DNA of 64,000 nt from Actinoallomurus vinaceus (GCF_039542055.1 NZ_BAABHK010000006.1:527016-591015), one strand, 5' to 3'; shown: positions 52,165-61,334, counted from the first letter of the stretch. The notes: generated by a model not told the origin, from the sequence alone. Made by a program: numbers and translations.

Positions 52165-53655
52165 ATGTCCGAGATCGGTCGCGGGGGTTGTGCGGTGTTC
52201 ACTGGGTTCGTCGGTTCTGGGTCCGGGAGTTCAGGCCGTAGAGGCCGGTCACGCCGGCCGTTTCCCGGGCGCCGCTGGGCGGGGGTCGTCGCGGTGGTGG
52301 CGCTCGGCGCCGCCGGCTGTTCCGACGACTCCCACCCGAACCCCGGGGGCACCTCCTCCCAGACGGCCCTGAAACCCGTCGCGGTCGAGGTGCAGGAGGC
52401 CGTCGCCAAGGTGTGGCCGGATGCTCCGCAGATCTGGCCCGGGACCGTGCTCAAGGACCGGAAGATCATCCTCGGCGACCGCGGCCGGGCGCGGCTGATC
52501 AGCGTGGACGGTGTGACGGACCTGAGCCCGGCGGAGCTGGCGAAGAAGAAGATCGCCATCCCGCGCGGCGGCTCGTCCTACGCCACCTGGGACGGGCACC
52601 CGGCCGTCGTCATGAACGTCTCCGATCCGTCGTACCGGTCGGACGCCGAGATGGCGGGGCAGAGCCTGTCCACCACGCTCTTCGCCGCCGCGACGGACGA
52701 GCTCTACCACGCGACGGAGCAGAAGTGGAAGGCCTGGAAGAAGGGCGGCGAGCTGCGCGGTACGGAGTACCCGCTCGCCGTCATGCCCCGGCTGTACCGC
52801 GCCATGCTCTACAACGACCTGGTCGCGGCCTACCGCGATCCCAGACAGCGGAACCAGCGGCTCGCCGGGGCGGCGTACTGGCGGTCGAAGTGGCAGAAGG
52901 AGTTCCCGGACGAGGCCAAGCGGGCCGCCGCGACCGACGTCGGCGAGGGGGCGGCCGGCTACTTCGACGCGGTCGCCACGGCGATGGCGGCGGGGGCCGG
53001 GCGCGGCGATCAGGCGGAGATCCGCAAGCGGTCGCAGTTCCGGCCGCTGGACCAGGCGATCGATCCCGGGCAGGTGACCCTCGACGCGGAGAGCACCGCG
53101 CTCGGCGGGATCGCCGGCCTGCTCCTGGACGAGACGCGCAAGGGCTGGAAGCAGGAGGTCAGCCGGGGCCGCCGGACGCCCGTCGACCTGCTGCTCGCGG
53201 GCGTGAGCCCGGTGGCCGAGCCGCCGTCGGACCCGCTTCGCCGGTCCATCCAGGACATCCTCAGCAAGCTGAACACCGACCTGATCCCACGGCTGAACCC
53301 GCTGGTCAGCGCCTACCACGACAAGGCGCGGCCGCTGCTGCTCATTCCGATGAGCGCGGCCGAAGGCGACCTGGACGCCGGCGGCTACTACGTCTCCCAC
53401 GGCGTCCCGTACGCGATCCTGGCCCGGCTCAACGGGACCTTCCGGCTCTCCGGCGGCACGATCGAGGCGAAGGAGGCGTCCGTTCTCGCGGGCCAGATCG
53501 GCGGCCACCCGTACCTGATCGTCCCCATGGGCGCGGCCGGTGACAAGAGCACGGTGGCGTCGAACCGCGTCCAGCTGAGCAGCGGGACCCTGACCGGATC
53601 CTCGCAGGTCGCGACGCGCCGGACGGGCGGCCGTGAGGAGTACGTCGCCCGCTGA
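52165..53655 (+). CDS. Putative lipoprotein, function unknown
   Basis: The 496-residue protein has an Arg-rich N-terminus, a hydrophobic core and lipobox (VVAVVALGAAGC, Cys at ~52), so membrane anchoring is expected. GTG 52195 would give a shorter signal. The mature part is soluble, with a hydrophilic helical centre (YHATEQKWKAWKKGGELRGT) and a C-terminal beta-rich region. I do not recognise the family. It lies 61 nt behind the IolE-like gene. Confidence 0.72.
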   Translation: MSEIGRGGCAVFTGFVGSGSGSSGRRGRSRRPFPGRRWAGVVAVVALGAAGCSDDSHPNPGGTSSQTALKPVAVEVQEAVAKVWPDAPQIWPGTVLKDRKIILGDRGRARLISVDGVTDLSPAELAKKKIAIPRGGSSYATWDGHPAVVMNVSDPSYRSDAEMAGQSLSTTLFAAATDELYHATEQKWKAWKKGGELRGTEYPLAVMPRLYRAMLYNDLVAAYRDPRQRNQRLAGAAYWRSKWQKEFPDEAKRAAATDVGEGAAGYFDAVATAMAAGAGRGDQAEIRKRSQFRPLDQAIDPGQVTLDAESTALGGIAGLLLDETRKGWKQEVSRGRRTPVDLLLAGVSPVAEPPSDPLRRSIQDILSKLNTDLIPRLNPLVSAYHDKARPLLLIPMSAAEGDLDAGGYYVSHGVPYAILARLNGTFRLSGGTIEAKEASVLAGQIGGHPYLIVPMGAAGDKSTVASNRVQLSSGTLTGSSQVATRRTGGREEYVAR

Positions 53656-53728
53656 CCGTCACGGCCGCCGCGTACGGAGTAGGTGCGAACCGTACGACGT
53701 CGCGGGCCGGTGCCCGCCGGCCGTCGGG

Positions 53729-55435
53729 TCAGCGCGGCGTCGGGGACGACGGGGGATCGGACGTGCCGGTCGTCCGGGCGCGGATGTGGCCGATGCCGGA
53801 CCGGGTGGCCAGCACGGCCAGCCGGTCGCCCGGGATCAGCAGGTAGCCCTCTTGCAGGTCCCAGTCGAAGCGGGGCCGGCCGCGGCGCCCGAGCGCCAGC
53901 ACCCGGGCCTCCCCGGGGAGGTTCGCCTCGCGCAGCGGCCGTCCGTCGAGCTCGGAGCCCGCGCCGATCGGCATGTCGGCGATCAGCATCACGCTGCGGC
54001 CGACCGGGATCGTCCCGATGACCTGGCGTTCCATCATGGCCGCGGCGAAGGCGGGGGCGGCGAGGAAGGACACGCTGCGCGACACCGGGATCTTGAAGTT
54101 GCGGTGGACGCGCCCGGCCAGGTCGTCGTCGAACAGCCGGAGCACCACGCGGACGTTGTCGCGCAGCGCCCGGGAGCTCAGCCCGGCCTCGAGGTTGGTG
54201 ATGTCGTCGCTCGTGACGGTGACGACGGAACGGCAGGTGCCGACCCACGCCGTCCGCAGGGTCTCCTCCCGGGTGGCGTCGCCGAAGACGATCGGCAGCC
54301 CCAGGCGGCGGGCGAGCGGCACCCCGACGGCGTCCTCGTTCTGCTCGACGCAGACCACCTGGACGCCGAGGTCGTGGAGCTGCGAGACCACCCGGAGGCC
54401 GACCTCGCCGAGACCGACCACCACGACGTGCCCGCTGATCGGATCGCGCAGCCGTTCGAGCGGCCCGTTGAGCCGGGCCCGGACCAGCGCGTCGACGACC
54501 GCGGCGGTGATCGCGGGCACCAGCGCCAGGCTGGCGAGCGTGACGATCACCTGGGTCACCTTGGCCGCCGCGCTGAGCTTCGGATCGGGATTGGCCGCCC
54601 CGGCGATGTCGAGCAGGATGAGGTACAGCGAGTAGGTGAAGCCGTGGCCGTCCCCGGTGCTGAGCACGGCGCTGCCCACGACGATCAGCCCGAGGAGCGC
54701 CACGACCACCTGGAGCAGCCGGCGGCTGAGGATCAACCGCATGGTCCGGGCGAACGTCGTCGTCGGCCGGTAGTCGACGGGAGGACCGGCGAGGGACGTC
54801 CGCGACGTGCCGTCGGCGACCGCGAGCACGAGGTTGGCCCGGCCCTGGTCCACCGGCAGCAGGCGGGGGAGCCCGTCCGGCCGGCGGGTGTCGGCGAGCC
54901 CGCAGACGACGTTGCGGACCCGGTCGCTGCGGTGGGCGACGTAGAGGGTGCGGCCCGCCACGCGGACGTGGCTGGGCGGCAGGTCGCCGAGGGCGGCGGC
55001 CACGAACGACGGCGCGGCGACCGCGCCGTCCGACAGCACGGCGCAGTCGTTGAACAGCGTGCGGATGCGGTTGCCCAGCGCGGTGTTCGACATCCGGATG
55101 ACCAGCCGGATGTCGGGATTGAGCTCCTGGACGCGCAGCGCGGCGTGGATGTTGCCGACCTCGCTGTTGCTGACGAGGGCGACGGCGCGCGCCGACTCGA
55201 CGTGCACGGCCCGGAACGTCTCGTCGTCCAGCTCCGCCGCCTCGTGCACCCGCACGCGCGGCAGCCCTGTGATCTTGGGCCCGTGGTTGCGTCTCTTGGA
55301 CGGCACGATGACCGTGACGTCCTGGAGGTAGCGCGTCGACAACTCGTCGGCGAGCCGGTAGGCGAGCGGCGTGTCACCGCAGATGATGAGGCGGCCGCGG
55401 AGGGGGCTCCGAAGGCGGGGGACGACGGTCGGCAC
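53729..55435 (-). CDS. CASTOR/POLLUX-like ion channel with TrkA_N domains
   Basis: The 568-residue protein has an N-terminal NAD-binding-like domain (RGRLIICGDTPLAYRLADEL), two to three transmembrane segments at ~240-330 (LLQVVVALLGLIVVGSAVLS; VTLASLALVPAITAAVVDA) and a second TrkA_N domain (HVVVVGLGEVGLRVVSQL; VCVEQNEDAVGV). A TrkA_C-like end follows. This suggests a ligand-gated cation channel or K+ regulator. GTG 55435 is 6 nt after TACGAT (- strand), a leaderless start. Confidence 0.8.
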   Translation of the reverse strand: MPTVVPRLRSPLRGRLIICGDTPLAYRLADELSTRYLQDVTVIVPSKRRNHGPKITGLPRVRVHEAAELDDETFRAVHVESARAVALVSNSEVGNIHAALRVQELNPDIRLVIRMSNTALGNRIRTLFNDCAVLSDGAVAAPSFVAAALGDLPPSHVRVAGRTLYVAHRSDRVRNVVCGLADTRRPDGLPRLLPVDQGRANLVLAVADGTSRTSLAGPPVDYRPTTTFARTMRLILSRRLLQVVVALLGLIVVGSAVLSTGDGHGFTYSLYLILLDIAGAANPDPKLSAAAKVTQVIVTLASLALVPAITAAVVDALVRARLNGPLERLRDPISGHVVVVGLGEVGLRVVSQLHDLGVQVVCVEQNEDAVGVPLARRLGLPIVFGDATREETLRTAWVGTCRSVVTVTSDDITNLEAGLSSRALRDNVRVVLRLFDDDLAGRVHRNFKIPVSRSVSFLAAPAFAAAMMERQVIGTIPVGRSVMLIADMPIGAGSELDGRPLREANLPGEARVLALGRRGRPRFDWDLQEGYLLIPGDRLAVLATRSGIGHIRARTTGTSDPPSSPTPR

Positions 55436-55518
55436 GCGGCGATCGTAACGGGCCGGGCTCCGACGCTGTGTGTACGGGCGCACGCAGTGCGGATCCGGGG
55501 AGTGGCGGGGTCGCGGGG

Positions 55519-55565
55519 TTGCCCGCCCCGGGTTCGTTCTCTAAGGTCCCAAGCAAGCGCTTGTG
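55519..55565 (+). promoter_or_regulatory. Promoter with KstR2-consensus-like operator
   Basis: TTGCCC (55519-55524), 17 bp, and TAAGGT (55542-55547) precede AGCAAGCGCTTGTG (55552-55565). This matches AnCAAGnnCTTGnT at every defined position but the last, and would cover the transcription start. It serves the gene at 55585. Confidence 0.55.
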
Positions 55566-55584
55566 GCGACGATGGGAGCGGCGC

Positions 55585-56334
55585 GTGCGGCGAGGCATCT
55601 GTCTGCTCGAAGAGGTCGAGTTCCATCCGATGAACTCGCGGAGGCCGCTGGAGTACCTCAAGTGGCTCACCGCCTACAAGAAGGAGGACGAGGCCCTCGA
55701 ACCCGGGCGGCACGTGCTCACCAAGGGCGAGTCGATCCGCTCCCACGACATCGACCTGGTCGGCGCCTTCTACGCGGTCGGCATCACCGGGCACCCGCAG
55801 TTCAAGGTCGTCACCCTGTGGGACTGCCACGGCGGCTGGGACGGCGGCTGGCGGCAGATGCTGGAGATCTACACCGGCGTCAAGGAGAACCTCTTCCTGT
55901 CCGCCATCGACGACCTGCGCTTCACCGCGTTCTCCCGGCCACTGGGCGCCGCGCCCGGCAGCCCCGCGCTCGCCGACGCGACGGGAGCGGAGTTCTTCGT
56001 CCTGGAGAGCGCCCGCGTCCGCCCCGGCGCGGCCCTCGACTACCTGGCGGCGGTCCGGGAGGAGCGCGTCCCCCTGCTCGCCGACCACGGCCACCGCCCC
56101 GTCGGCCTGTACGAGGTGCTGCTGTGCGACACGGAGGTCGTCACCGTCTGGGCGACCGACCTCGACTCCCACCTCGCGCTGCAGCGCTCGTACGACGCCG
56201 CGCTCGGCCTGGACGACGAGATCGACGCCGACGAACGCCTGCTCGCCTGGCGCAAACGCGCCCGCGAGTTCCTCGACGGCACCTGGCGCGAGACGCTCCT
56301 GTCCCCGTACCCCGGCTCCCGCCTCGCCCTTTAG
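55585..56334 (+). CDS. NIPSNAP/dimeric alpha-beta barrel-like protein
   Basis: GTG 55585 has GGGAG upstream. The 249-residue protein reads ICLLEEVEFHPMNSRRPLEY and later FFVLESARVRPGAALDYLAA, two ferredoxin-like repeats as in NIPSNAP/EthD-type proteins. Conserved Trp/Asp-rich WDCHGGWDGGWRQMLEIY is notable. Such folds catalyse or assist oxidative and isomerising steps. It is the first gene of the 55.5-61.2 kb cluster; its stop overlaps the convergent LLM gene by 4 nt. Confidence 0.6.
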   Translation: MRRGICLLEEVEFHPMNSRRPLEYLKWLTAYKKEDEALEPGRHVLTKGESIRSHDIDLVGAFYAVGITGHPQFKVVTLWDCHGGWDGGWRQMLEIYTGVKENLFLSAIDDLRFTAFSRPLGAAPGSPALADATGAEFFVLESARVRPGAALDYLAAVREERVPLLADHGHRPVGLYEVLLCDTEVVTVWATDLDSHLALQRSYDAALGLDDEIDADERLLAWRKRAREFLDGTWRETLLSPYPGSRLAL

Positions 56335-57245
56335 TCGCCGGCGAGGCGGTTGACGACGGGGGTGAACGCGTCGAGGTCGACCTCGTTGTGCAGAACGTAG
56401 TAGGAGAGGCCGAGGTCGTCGCGCCACCGGTGGAGGGCGTCGCAGACGGCGGCGAGCTCCCCGGCGAGCACCTGAGGGGTTCCGGCCTGGGCGGAGGGGT
56501 TCGCGGCGCTCCACGCCTCGGGCTCCCGTCCCAGGCCCATCCGCAGCACGGACGTCCCGAGTTCGATGGAGTCGAACCGGGAACCCGCCTCCTCCCGGAC
56601 GATGTCGACCTTCCGCCGGAAGGCCTCCGGGCCGCCGTCGGCGGTGTCGGGGCCGGAGCCGTCCGCCCGTACCCGCATGGTCAGGTTGACGACGTCGGCC
56701 TCGCGGGCGGCCAGGCGCAGCATCCGAGGTCCGCCGCCGCCGAGCACCAGCGGGGGGTGCGGACGTTGTAGGGGGAGCGGCCGCTGCTCGAGCCCGCGGA
56801 CCGTGTAGTGCTCGCCGTCGAACGAGAACGGGCCGCCTCGCCAGAGCCCCTTCAGCACGTGGATCGCCTCGGCCAGGCGCGCGACGCGGACGCCGGGAGG
56901 GTCGAGCGGCAGGCCGGCGCTCTCGTAGTCCCGGGCCATCCACCCCGTGCCGAGACCGAGTTCGAGCCGGCCGTCGGACAGCAGATCGAGCGTTGCCGCC
57001 TCCTTGGCCAGCACGGCCGGGTGCCGGAAGTCGTTGGCGAACACCATCGCGCCGACCCGAAGCCGGGTGGTCGCGCACGCGGCGGCGGTCAGCGCGGCGA
57101 TCGGGGCGAACCGGGGACCGACGAGGTGGTCCGGGACGAGCAGGACGTCGAAGCCGGAGTCTTCCAGCCTGCGGGCCTTGGCGGCCCACGCGGCGGCCGA
57201 GTCCGCGTCGCGGATGACGGCGCCGAAACGGAAAGGTCGCTTCAC
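56331..57245 (-). CDS. LLM-class F420-dependent oxidoreductase
   Basis: The 304-residue luciferase-like TIM barrel shows RFGAVIRDADSAAAWAAKAR, DVLLVPDHLVGPRFAPIAAL, LELGLGTGWMARDYESAGLP and RPHPPLVLGGGGPRMLRLAA, typical of the TIGR03621-type actinobacterial subfamily. It transfers hydride between F420 and an unknown substrate. GTG 57245 lies 6 nt after TAGCCT (- strand), a leaderless start under the operator at 57259-57272. Confidence 0.9.
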   Translation of the reverse strand: MKRPFRFGAVIRDADSAAAWAAKARRLEDSGFDVLLVPDHLVGPRFAPIAALTAAACATTRLRVGAMVFANDFRHPAVLAKEAATLDLLSDGRLELGLGTGWMARDYESAGLPLDPPGVRVARLAEAIHVLKGLWRGGPFSFDGEHYTVRGLEQRPLPLQRPHPPLVLGGGGPRMLRLAAREADVVNLTMRVRADGSGPDTADGGPEAFRRKVDIVREEAGSRFDSIELGTSVLRMGLGREPEAWSAANPSAQAGTPQVLAGELAAVCDALHRWRDDLGLSYYVLHNEVDLDAFTPVVNRLAGD

Positions 57246-57251
57246 GACTGC

Positions 57252-57296
57252 AGGCTATACCAAGCGCTTGCTCGCCACGACGGGAGCGTCTATGGT
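57252..57296. promoter_or_regulatory. Divergent promoters around a perfect KstR2-consensus operator
   Basis: ACCAAGCGCTTGCT (57259-57272) equals AnCAAGnnCTTGnT. On the - strand TAGCCT (57257-57252) is the -10 of the LLM gene. On the + strand TTGCTC (57268-57273), 17 bp, then TATGGT (57291-57296) drives the P450 operon. One repressor site could block both. Confidence 0.65.
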
Positions 57297-57416
57297 CGCG
57301 GCAGGACGACGTTCCGGCGCCTGTCGACCCGAGCGGTCGCCGTCCGGCGGTCACGCGAGGAGGCGACGTACGACGGTGCCGTCGTCGTCGGCGGTGGCGA
57401 CTCGGAGGCGGTGGCG

Positions 57417-58190
57417 ATGGCTGCACCCGTACGGGATGTGACCGAGGAAGAGGCCCGCTTCTTCCGCGAGAACGGCTGGGTGCGGCTGCCCGGCCTGGTC
57501 GCCCGGGACTTCGTCGAACGGCTCCGGCGGCGGGCGCTCGACCGGCTCGCGGCCCACAGCCGGACACGCGGCGCCGGGTTCGTCGACCAGGCGTTCGGTC
57601 AGGACCGCGACATCGCCGAGCACGACGAGGACTTCGGCGCGCTGGCCACCTCGCCGGCCCTCGCCCGCGGCGCGGTGCGCCTGCTGACCGGCGTGGAGCG
57701 GGTGCGCCTCCAGGTCACCAACCTCCTCGTCAAGGAGCCGGGGGAGCACGGGCAGACCGTCTACCACCAGGACTTCCCCTGGATGCCGATGGACACCTCC
57801 GCGATGCTCACGGTGTGGCTGGCGCTGGCGGACGTGCCCGCCGACATGGGATCACTGCGGTTCTTCACCGGGTCGCACCGGCTCGGCACCCTGGGACGCA
57901 GCTTCGTTCGGGAGGGCGACGACGCGCTCACCCGGCACCCCTGGCTACGCGATCTGGAGCTGTCCCCGCCGCTGGACCTCGCGCCCGGCGACGCCACCGT
58001 GCACAGTGCCCTGACCGTCCACGGCGCGCCACAGAACCGCCGCGATGCTCCCCGCCTGTCGTTCACGGTGACCTACTTCGACGCCGCGGCCCTGTACACC
58101 GGCGCGCCGTACGGCCAGACCGACGGCTTGGGCCTGGAGGCCAACCGGCCCTTCGACCACCCGAAGTTCCCCCTCGTCCCCGTGGAGTGA
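57417..58190 (+). CDS. Phytanoyl-CoA dioxygenase (PhyH)-family oxygenase
   Basis: The 257-residue Fe(II)/2-oxoglutarate oxygenase has the triad His-x-Asp in YHQDFPWMPMD, the distal His in TVHSALTVHGAPQN, and Arg in RRDAPRLSFTV. It hydroxylates an unknown substrate. ATG 57417 has GGAGGC upstream. It is first of a four-gene run ending at 61201; the phosphotriesterase-like gene begins 2 nt after its stop. Confidence 0.88.
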   Translation: MAAPVRDVTEEEARFFRENGWVRLPGLVARDFVERLRRRALDRLAAHSRTRGAGFVDQAFGQDRDIAEHDEDFGALATSPALARGAVRLLTGVERVRLQVTNLLVKEPGEHGQTVYHQDFPWMPMDTSAMLTVWLALADVPADMGSLRFFTGSHRLGTLGRSFVREGDDALTRHPWLRDLELSPPLDLAPGDATVHSALTVHGAPQNRRDAPRLSFTVTYFDAAALYTGAPYGQTDGLGLEANRPFDHPKFPLVPVE

Positions 58191-58191
58191 G

Positions 58192-59160
58192 ATGAGTCCG
58201 GTGCAAACGGTGCGCGGCCCGGTCGACGACCCCGGGGCGACGCTCATGCACGAGCACATCTTCGGGCTGAGCCCGGAGATCCTCTGGAACTGGCCGGACA
58301 TCCCCGAGGGCTGGGATCTGGAAGAACGCGCCCGGGAGGCCGCCGGGAAGCTGAACGAGCTGAAGGCCGCCGGCATCGACACGATCGTCGACCTCACCGT
58401 GATCGGCCTCGGCCGGTACGTCCCGGCCGTGCAGCGCGTGGCCGAGCAGACCGACGTCCACATCGTCGCGGCGACCGGCCTGTACACCTACGACGCCGTC
58501 CCGCCGTACTTCGGCAACCGCGGGCCGGGCACGCTGTTCGGCGGGCCGGACCGGCTGGCCGAGTTCTTCGTGCGCGACATCACCGACGGCATCGGCCGTA
58601 CCGGCGTGCGGGCGGGCATGCTCAAGTGCGCCACCGGGCGGCCGGGGATCACGCCCGGCGTGGAGCGGGTCATGCGCGCCGTCGCCGAGGCGCACCGCGC
58701 GACGGGCGTGCCGATCACCACCCACAGCGAGTCGGCCACCCGCAACGGGCTCGACCAGCAGAAGCTCCTCGCCGCCGAGGGCGTGGACCTGGACCGCGTG
58801 GTCATCGGGCACGCCGGCGACTCCACGGACCTGGCCTACCTGGAGGAGCTCATCGCGAACGGCTCGTACCTCGGCATGGACCGGTTCGGCATCGAGTTCA
58901 CCTCGCTGCCGGACCGGGTCGCGACGGTCGCCGCGCTGTGCGAGCGTGGCCACGCCGGGCGGATGGTGCTGTCCCACGACTCGTACTGCTTCAACGACCG
59001 CTTCGACCCCGACGTCGTACGGCGGCGGCACCCGAACTACCACCTGCTGCACATCTCCCGGGACGTGCTGCCCGCCCTGCGCGCGCGAGGCGTCACCGAG
59101 GAGCAGATCCACCAGATGCTGGTCGACAACCCCCGGCGCATCCTGGGAGGCGGTTCATGA
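58192..59160 (+). CDS. Phosphotriesterase-family metal hydrolase
   Basis: The 322-residue TIM barrel keeps the full PTE metal set: HEH in TLMHEHIFG, the bridging Lys in AGMLKCATGRPG, His in VPITTHSESATR, His in VVIGHAGDSTD and Asp in VLSHDSYCFND. Family members are lactonases, esterases or organophosphate hydrolases; lactonase is most likely for a catabolic cluster. It overlaps the P450 gene by ATGA. Confidence 0.9.
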   Translation: MSPVQTVRGPVDDPGATLMHEHIFGLSPEILWNWPDIPEGWDLEERAREAAGKLNELKAAGIDTIVDLTVIGLGRYVPAVQRVAEQTDVHIVAATGLYTYDAVPPYFGNRGPGTLFGGPDRLAEFFVRDITDGIGRTGVRAGMLKCATGRPGITPGVERVMRAVAEAHRATGVPITTHSESATRNGLDQQKLLAAEGVDLDRVVIGHAGDSTDLAYLEELIANGSYLGMDRFGIEFTSLPDRVATVAALCERGHAGRMVLSHDSYCFNDRFDPDVVRRRHPNYHLLHISRDVLPALRARGVTEEQIHQMLVDNPRRILGGGS

Positions 59161-60386
59161 GCACGCCCGAGACGGCGACCGACTTCGACATCACCGCCGA
59201 CTGGCACGTCGCCGACCCGTACCCGTTCCTGACCCGCCTGCGGCACGAGCGGCCGGTGTTCTGGAGCGAGCACCTGCGCATGTGGGTCATCACCCGGTAC
59301 GCCGACGTGCGCGACGCGTACCGCGACCACCGGAGGTTCTCCTCCATCGGCTCGCTCACCATCTCCCGTACGCTCACCGACGAGGTCAAGGAGTCGCTCG
59401 GTGAACACCGGTCCTTCCTCGACAACTTCGCCGCGAACGTCGACCCGCCGCAGCACACCCGGATCCGCCGGGCGATCTCCCGGGCGTTCACGCCGCGCGC
59501 CGTCGCCCGCCTCGGCGACGCGTTCGCGACGCAGGTCGACGCGGTCCTGGACGCCGTCGAACCGCGGGGGCGCGGGGACCTGGTCGCGGACCTCGCGCAT
59601 CCGCCGTCGGCCCGGCTGACGGCGGCGTTCATCGGCGTGCCGCCCGAGGACGAGGACCAGGTCAAGCAGTGGGTGTACTCCTGGTTCCAGCTGTTCCTGT
59701 CGCCACAGCCGCCCGCCCGCCAGCGGGAACTGGCCCAGGACTTCCTCAAGTACCTCGACTACGTCGACCGGCTCGTCACCGAACGCCGCGCGGAGCCCCG
59801 CGACGACTTCGCCGGGCTCATGGCGGGACTCATCGACACCGGCCCGGACGGGCTGTCACACCGCGAGGTCGTCGAGACCATCAGCGCGCTGCTTCTCGGC
59901 GGCAACGACACCGTGCCGAACGGCTTCTGCAACGCCGTCCACCGGATGCAACGGGACCGCGAGTCCTGGGAGGCGGTCGTCGCCGACCAGGAGCTCATCC
60001 CCAACATGATCGAGGAGACGCTCCGCATGGACGGCGCCAGCCTCGGCAGCTTCCGCCGCACCACCGAGGACGTCACCCTGCACGGCGTCACGATCCCGGC
60101 GGACGCGGAGGTGTTCCTGCACGCCGACTCCGCGAGCCACGACGAGACGGTGTTCCCCGACCCCGAGCGGTTCGACGTCCACCGCGCCAACGCCCGCGAC
60201 CACATGGTGTTCGGGTACGGCATCCACCACTGCGTCGGCGCGGCACTCGCCCGCCTCGAACTCCGCATCGCCCTCGAGCGGATCACCACCCGGCTGCCCG
60301 GCCTGCGCCTCGCCCCCGGCCAGGAGATCGGCTACCGCAAGAGCCTCGTCGGCCGCGGCCTGCCGCGTCTCCTCGTCGAGTGGTGA
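59157..60386 (+). CDS. Cytochrome P450
   Basis: The 409-residue soluble P450 has the I-helix LLLGGNDTVPNGF, K-helix EETLR, and the heme loop FGYGIHHCVGAALARLE with Cys ligand. The proximal stretch NVDPPQHTRIRRAISRAF is standard. It monooxygenates an unknown substrate and needs a ferredoxin that is not encoded nearby. It overlaps its neighbours on both sides (ATGA and GTGA). Confidence 0.95.
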   Translation: MSTPETATDFDITADWHVADPYPFLTRLRHERPVFWSEHLRMWVITRYADVRDAYRDHRRFSSIGSLTISRTLTDEVKESLGEHRSFLDNFAANVDPPQHTRIRRAISRAFTPRAVARLGDAFATQVDAVLDAVEPRGRGDLVADLAHPPSARLTAAFIGVPPEDEDQVKQWVYSWFQLFLSPQPPARQRELAQDFLKYLDYVDRLVTERRAEPRDDFAGLMAGLIDTGPDGLSHREVVETISALLLGGNDTVPNGFCNAVHRMQRDRESWEAVVADQELIPNMIEETLRMDGASLGSFRRTTEDVTLHGVTIPADAEVFLHADSASHDETVFPDPERFDVHRANARDHMVFGYGIHHCVGAALARLELRIALERITTRLPGLRLAPGQEIGYRKSLVGRGLPRLLVEW

Positions 60387-61201
60387 GCGCGGCGAGGTTC
60401 ACCGGCCGCGTCGCGCTCATCACGGGCGGCGGGTCGGGCATCGGCCGCGCCGTCGCCGTGCGCCTCGCGGCCGAGGGCGCGCGCGTCGCGGTCGCCGACA
60501 TCCGGTACGACACCGCGCGCGAGACGGCGGAGATCCTGGAAGAGGCGGGCGCCAAGGCCCTGCCGCTGGCCGCCGACGTCAGCGACGAGGAGGCCGTACG
60601 GCGGATGGTCGCCGCCACCGTACGGGAGTTCGGGCGCCTCGACGTGCTGCACAACAACGCCGCGGCCCTCGGCCGCGAGGTCTACGGCCGCGACCTCGAC
60701 CTCACCCACATGGACGTCGAGGTCTGGGACCGCACGCTCGCCGTGAGCCTCCGCGGGGCCATGCTGGGCTGCAAGTACGCCGTCCCGGCGATGCGCGACG
60801 GCGGCGCCATCGTCAACACGTCGTCGGTGTCGGGCCTGCTCGGCGACACCGACCACGCGGCGTACGGCTCCGCCAAGGCCGCGCTGACCTCGCTCACCCG
60901 CTACGTGGCGACCATGTACGGCGCGCGCGGCGTCCGCTGCAACGCCGTCGCCCCCGGCCTCGTCCTGACCGACGTCGCCCGCGCCGTGATGACGCCCGAA
61001 CGCCTCGCGGAGAAGGCCGCCGAGCGCGTCCTGCCCCACGCCGCCGAACCCGCGGACGTCGCGGCCCTGGTCGCCTTCCTCGCCTCCGACGAGGCCCGCT
61101 GCATCACCGGCCAGACCATCGTCATCGACGGCGGCACCACCACCCACCGCCCCGAACACGCCATCCGCCAAGCGAGTACACGACTCAGCTTCCAAAAGTG
61201 A
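60383..61201 (+). CDS. SDR family oxidoreductase
   Basis: The 272-residue SDR has TGGGSGIGRAVA, NNAAALG, catalytic Ser in NTSSVSGLL and YGSAKAALTSL. ADIR after strand 2 favours NAD. It probably oxidises the alcohol made by the PhyH protein or P450. The C-terminal tail after GQTIVIDGGT is unusually long (~20 residues) and overlaps the remnant at 61185-61334, as if extended by a rearrangement. Confidence 0.92.
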   Translation: MSAARFTGRVALITGGGSGIGRAVAVRLAAEGARVAVADIRYDTARETAEILEEAGAKALPLAADVSDEEAVRRMVAATVREFGRLDVLHNNAAALGREVYGRDLDLTHMDVEVWDRTLAVSLRGAMLGCKYAVPAMRDGGAIVNTSSVSGLLGDTDHAAYGSAKAALTSLTRYVATMYGARGVRCNAVAPGLVLTDVARAVMTPERLAEKAAERVLPHAAEPADVAALVAFLASDEARCITGQTIVIDGGTTTHRPEHAIRQASTRLSFQK

Positions 61202-61334
61202 AGCGGGCGGCGATCCTGTCGAGGGTGCGGACGATGGCGACGGTTTCCGTGCGGCCGTCGGCAGGGCAGCGGGCGACCTCCTCGGCCTGGTACGTGTAGC
61301 CGTGGCCGGGCAGATCGGCGGTGAACGTCTCCGG
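61185..61334 (-). pseudogene. C-terminal remnant of a Gfo/Idh/MocA oxidoreductase
   Basis: The - strand reads PETFTADLPGHGYTYQAEEV, then ARCPADGRTE, TVAIVRTLDRIAARF and a stop. This matches the last strand-helix of Gfo/Idh/MocA enzymes (Y-x-x-EAxEVxRCLRxGxxES...MxxLDxIR), with ~10 residues deleted before the final helix. No N-terminal part exists upstream. Confidence 0.55.
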
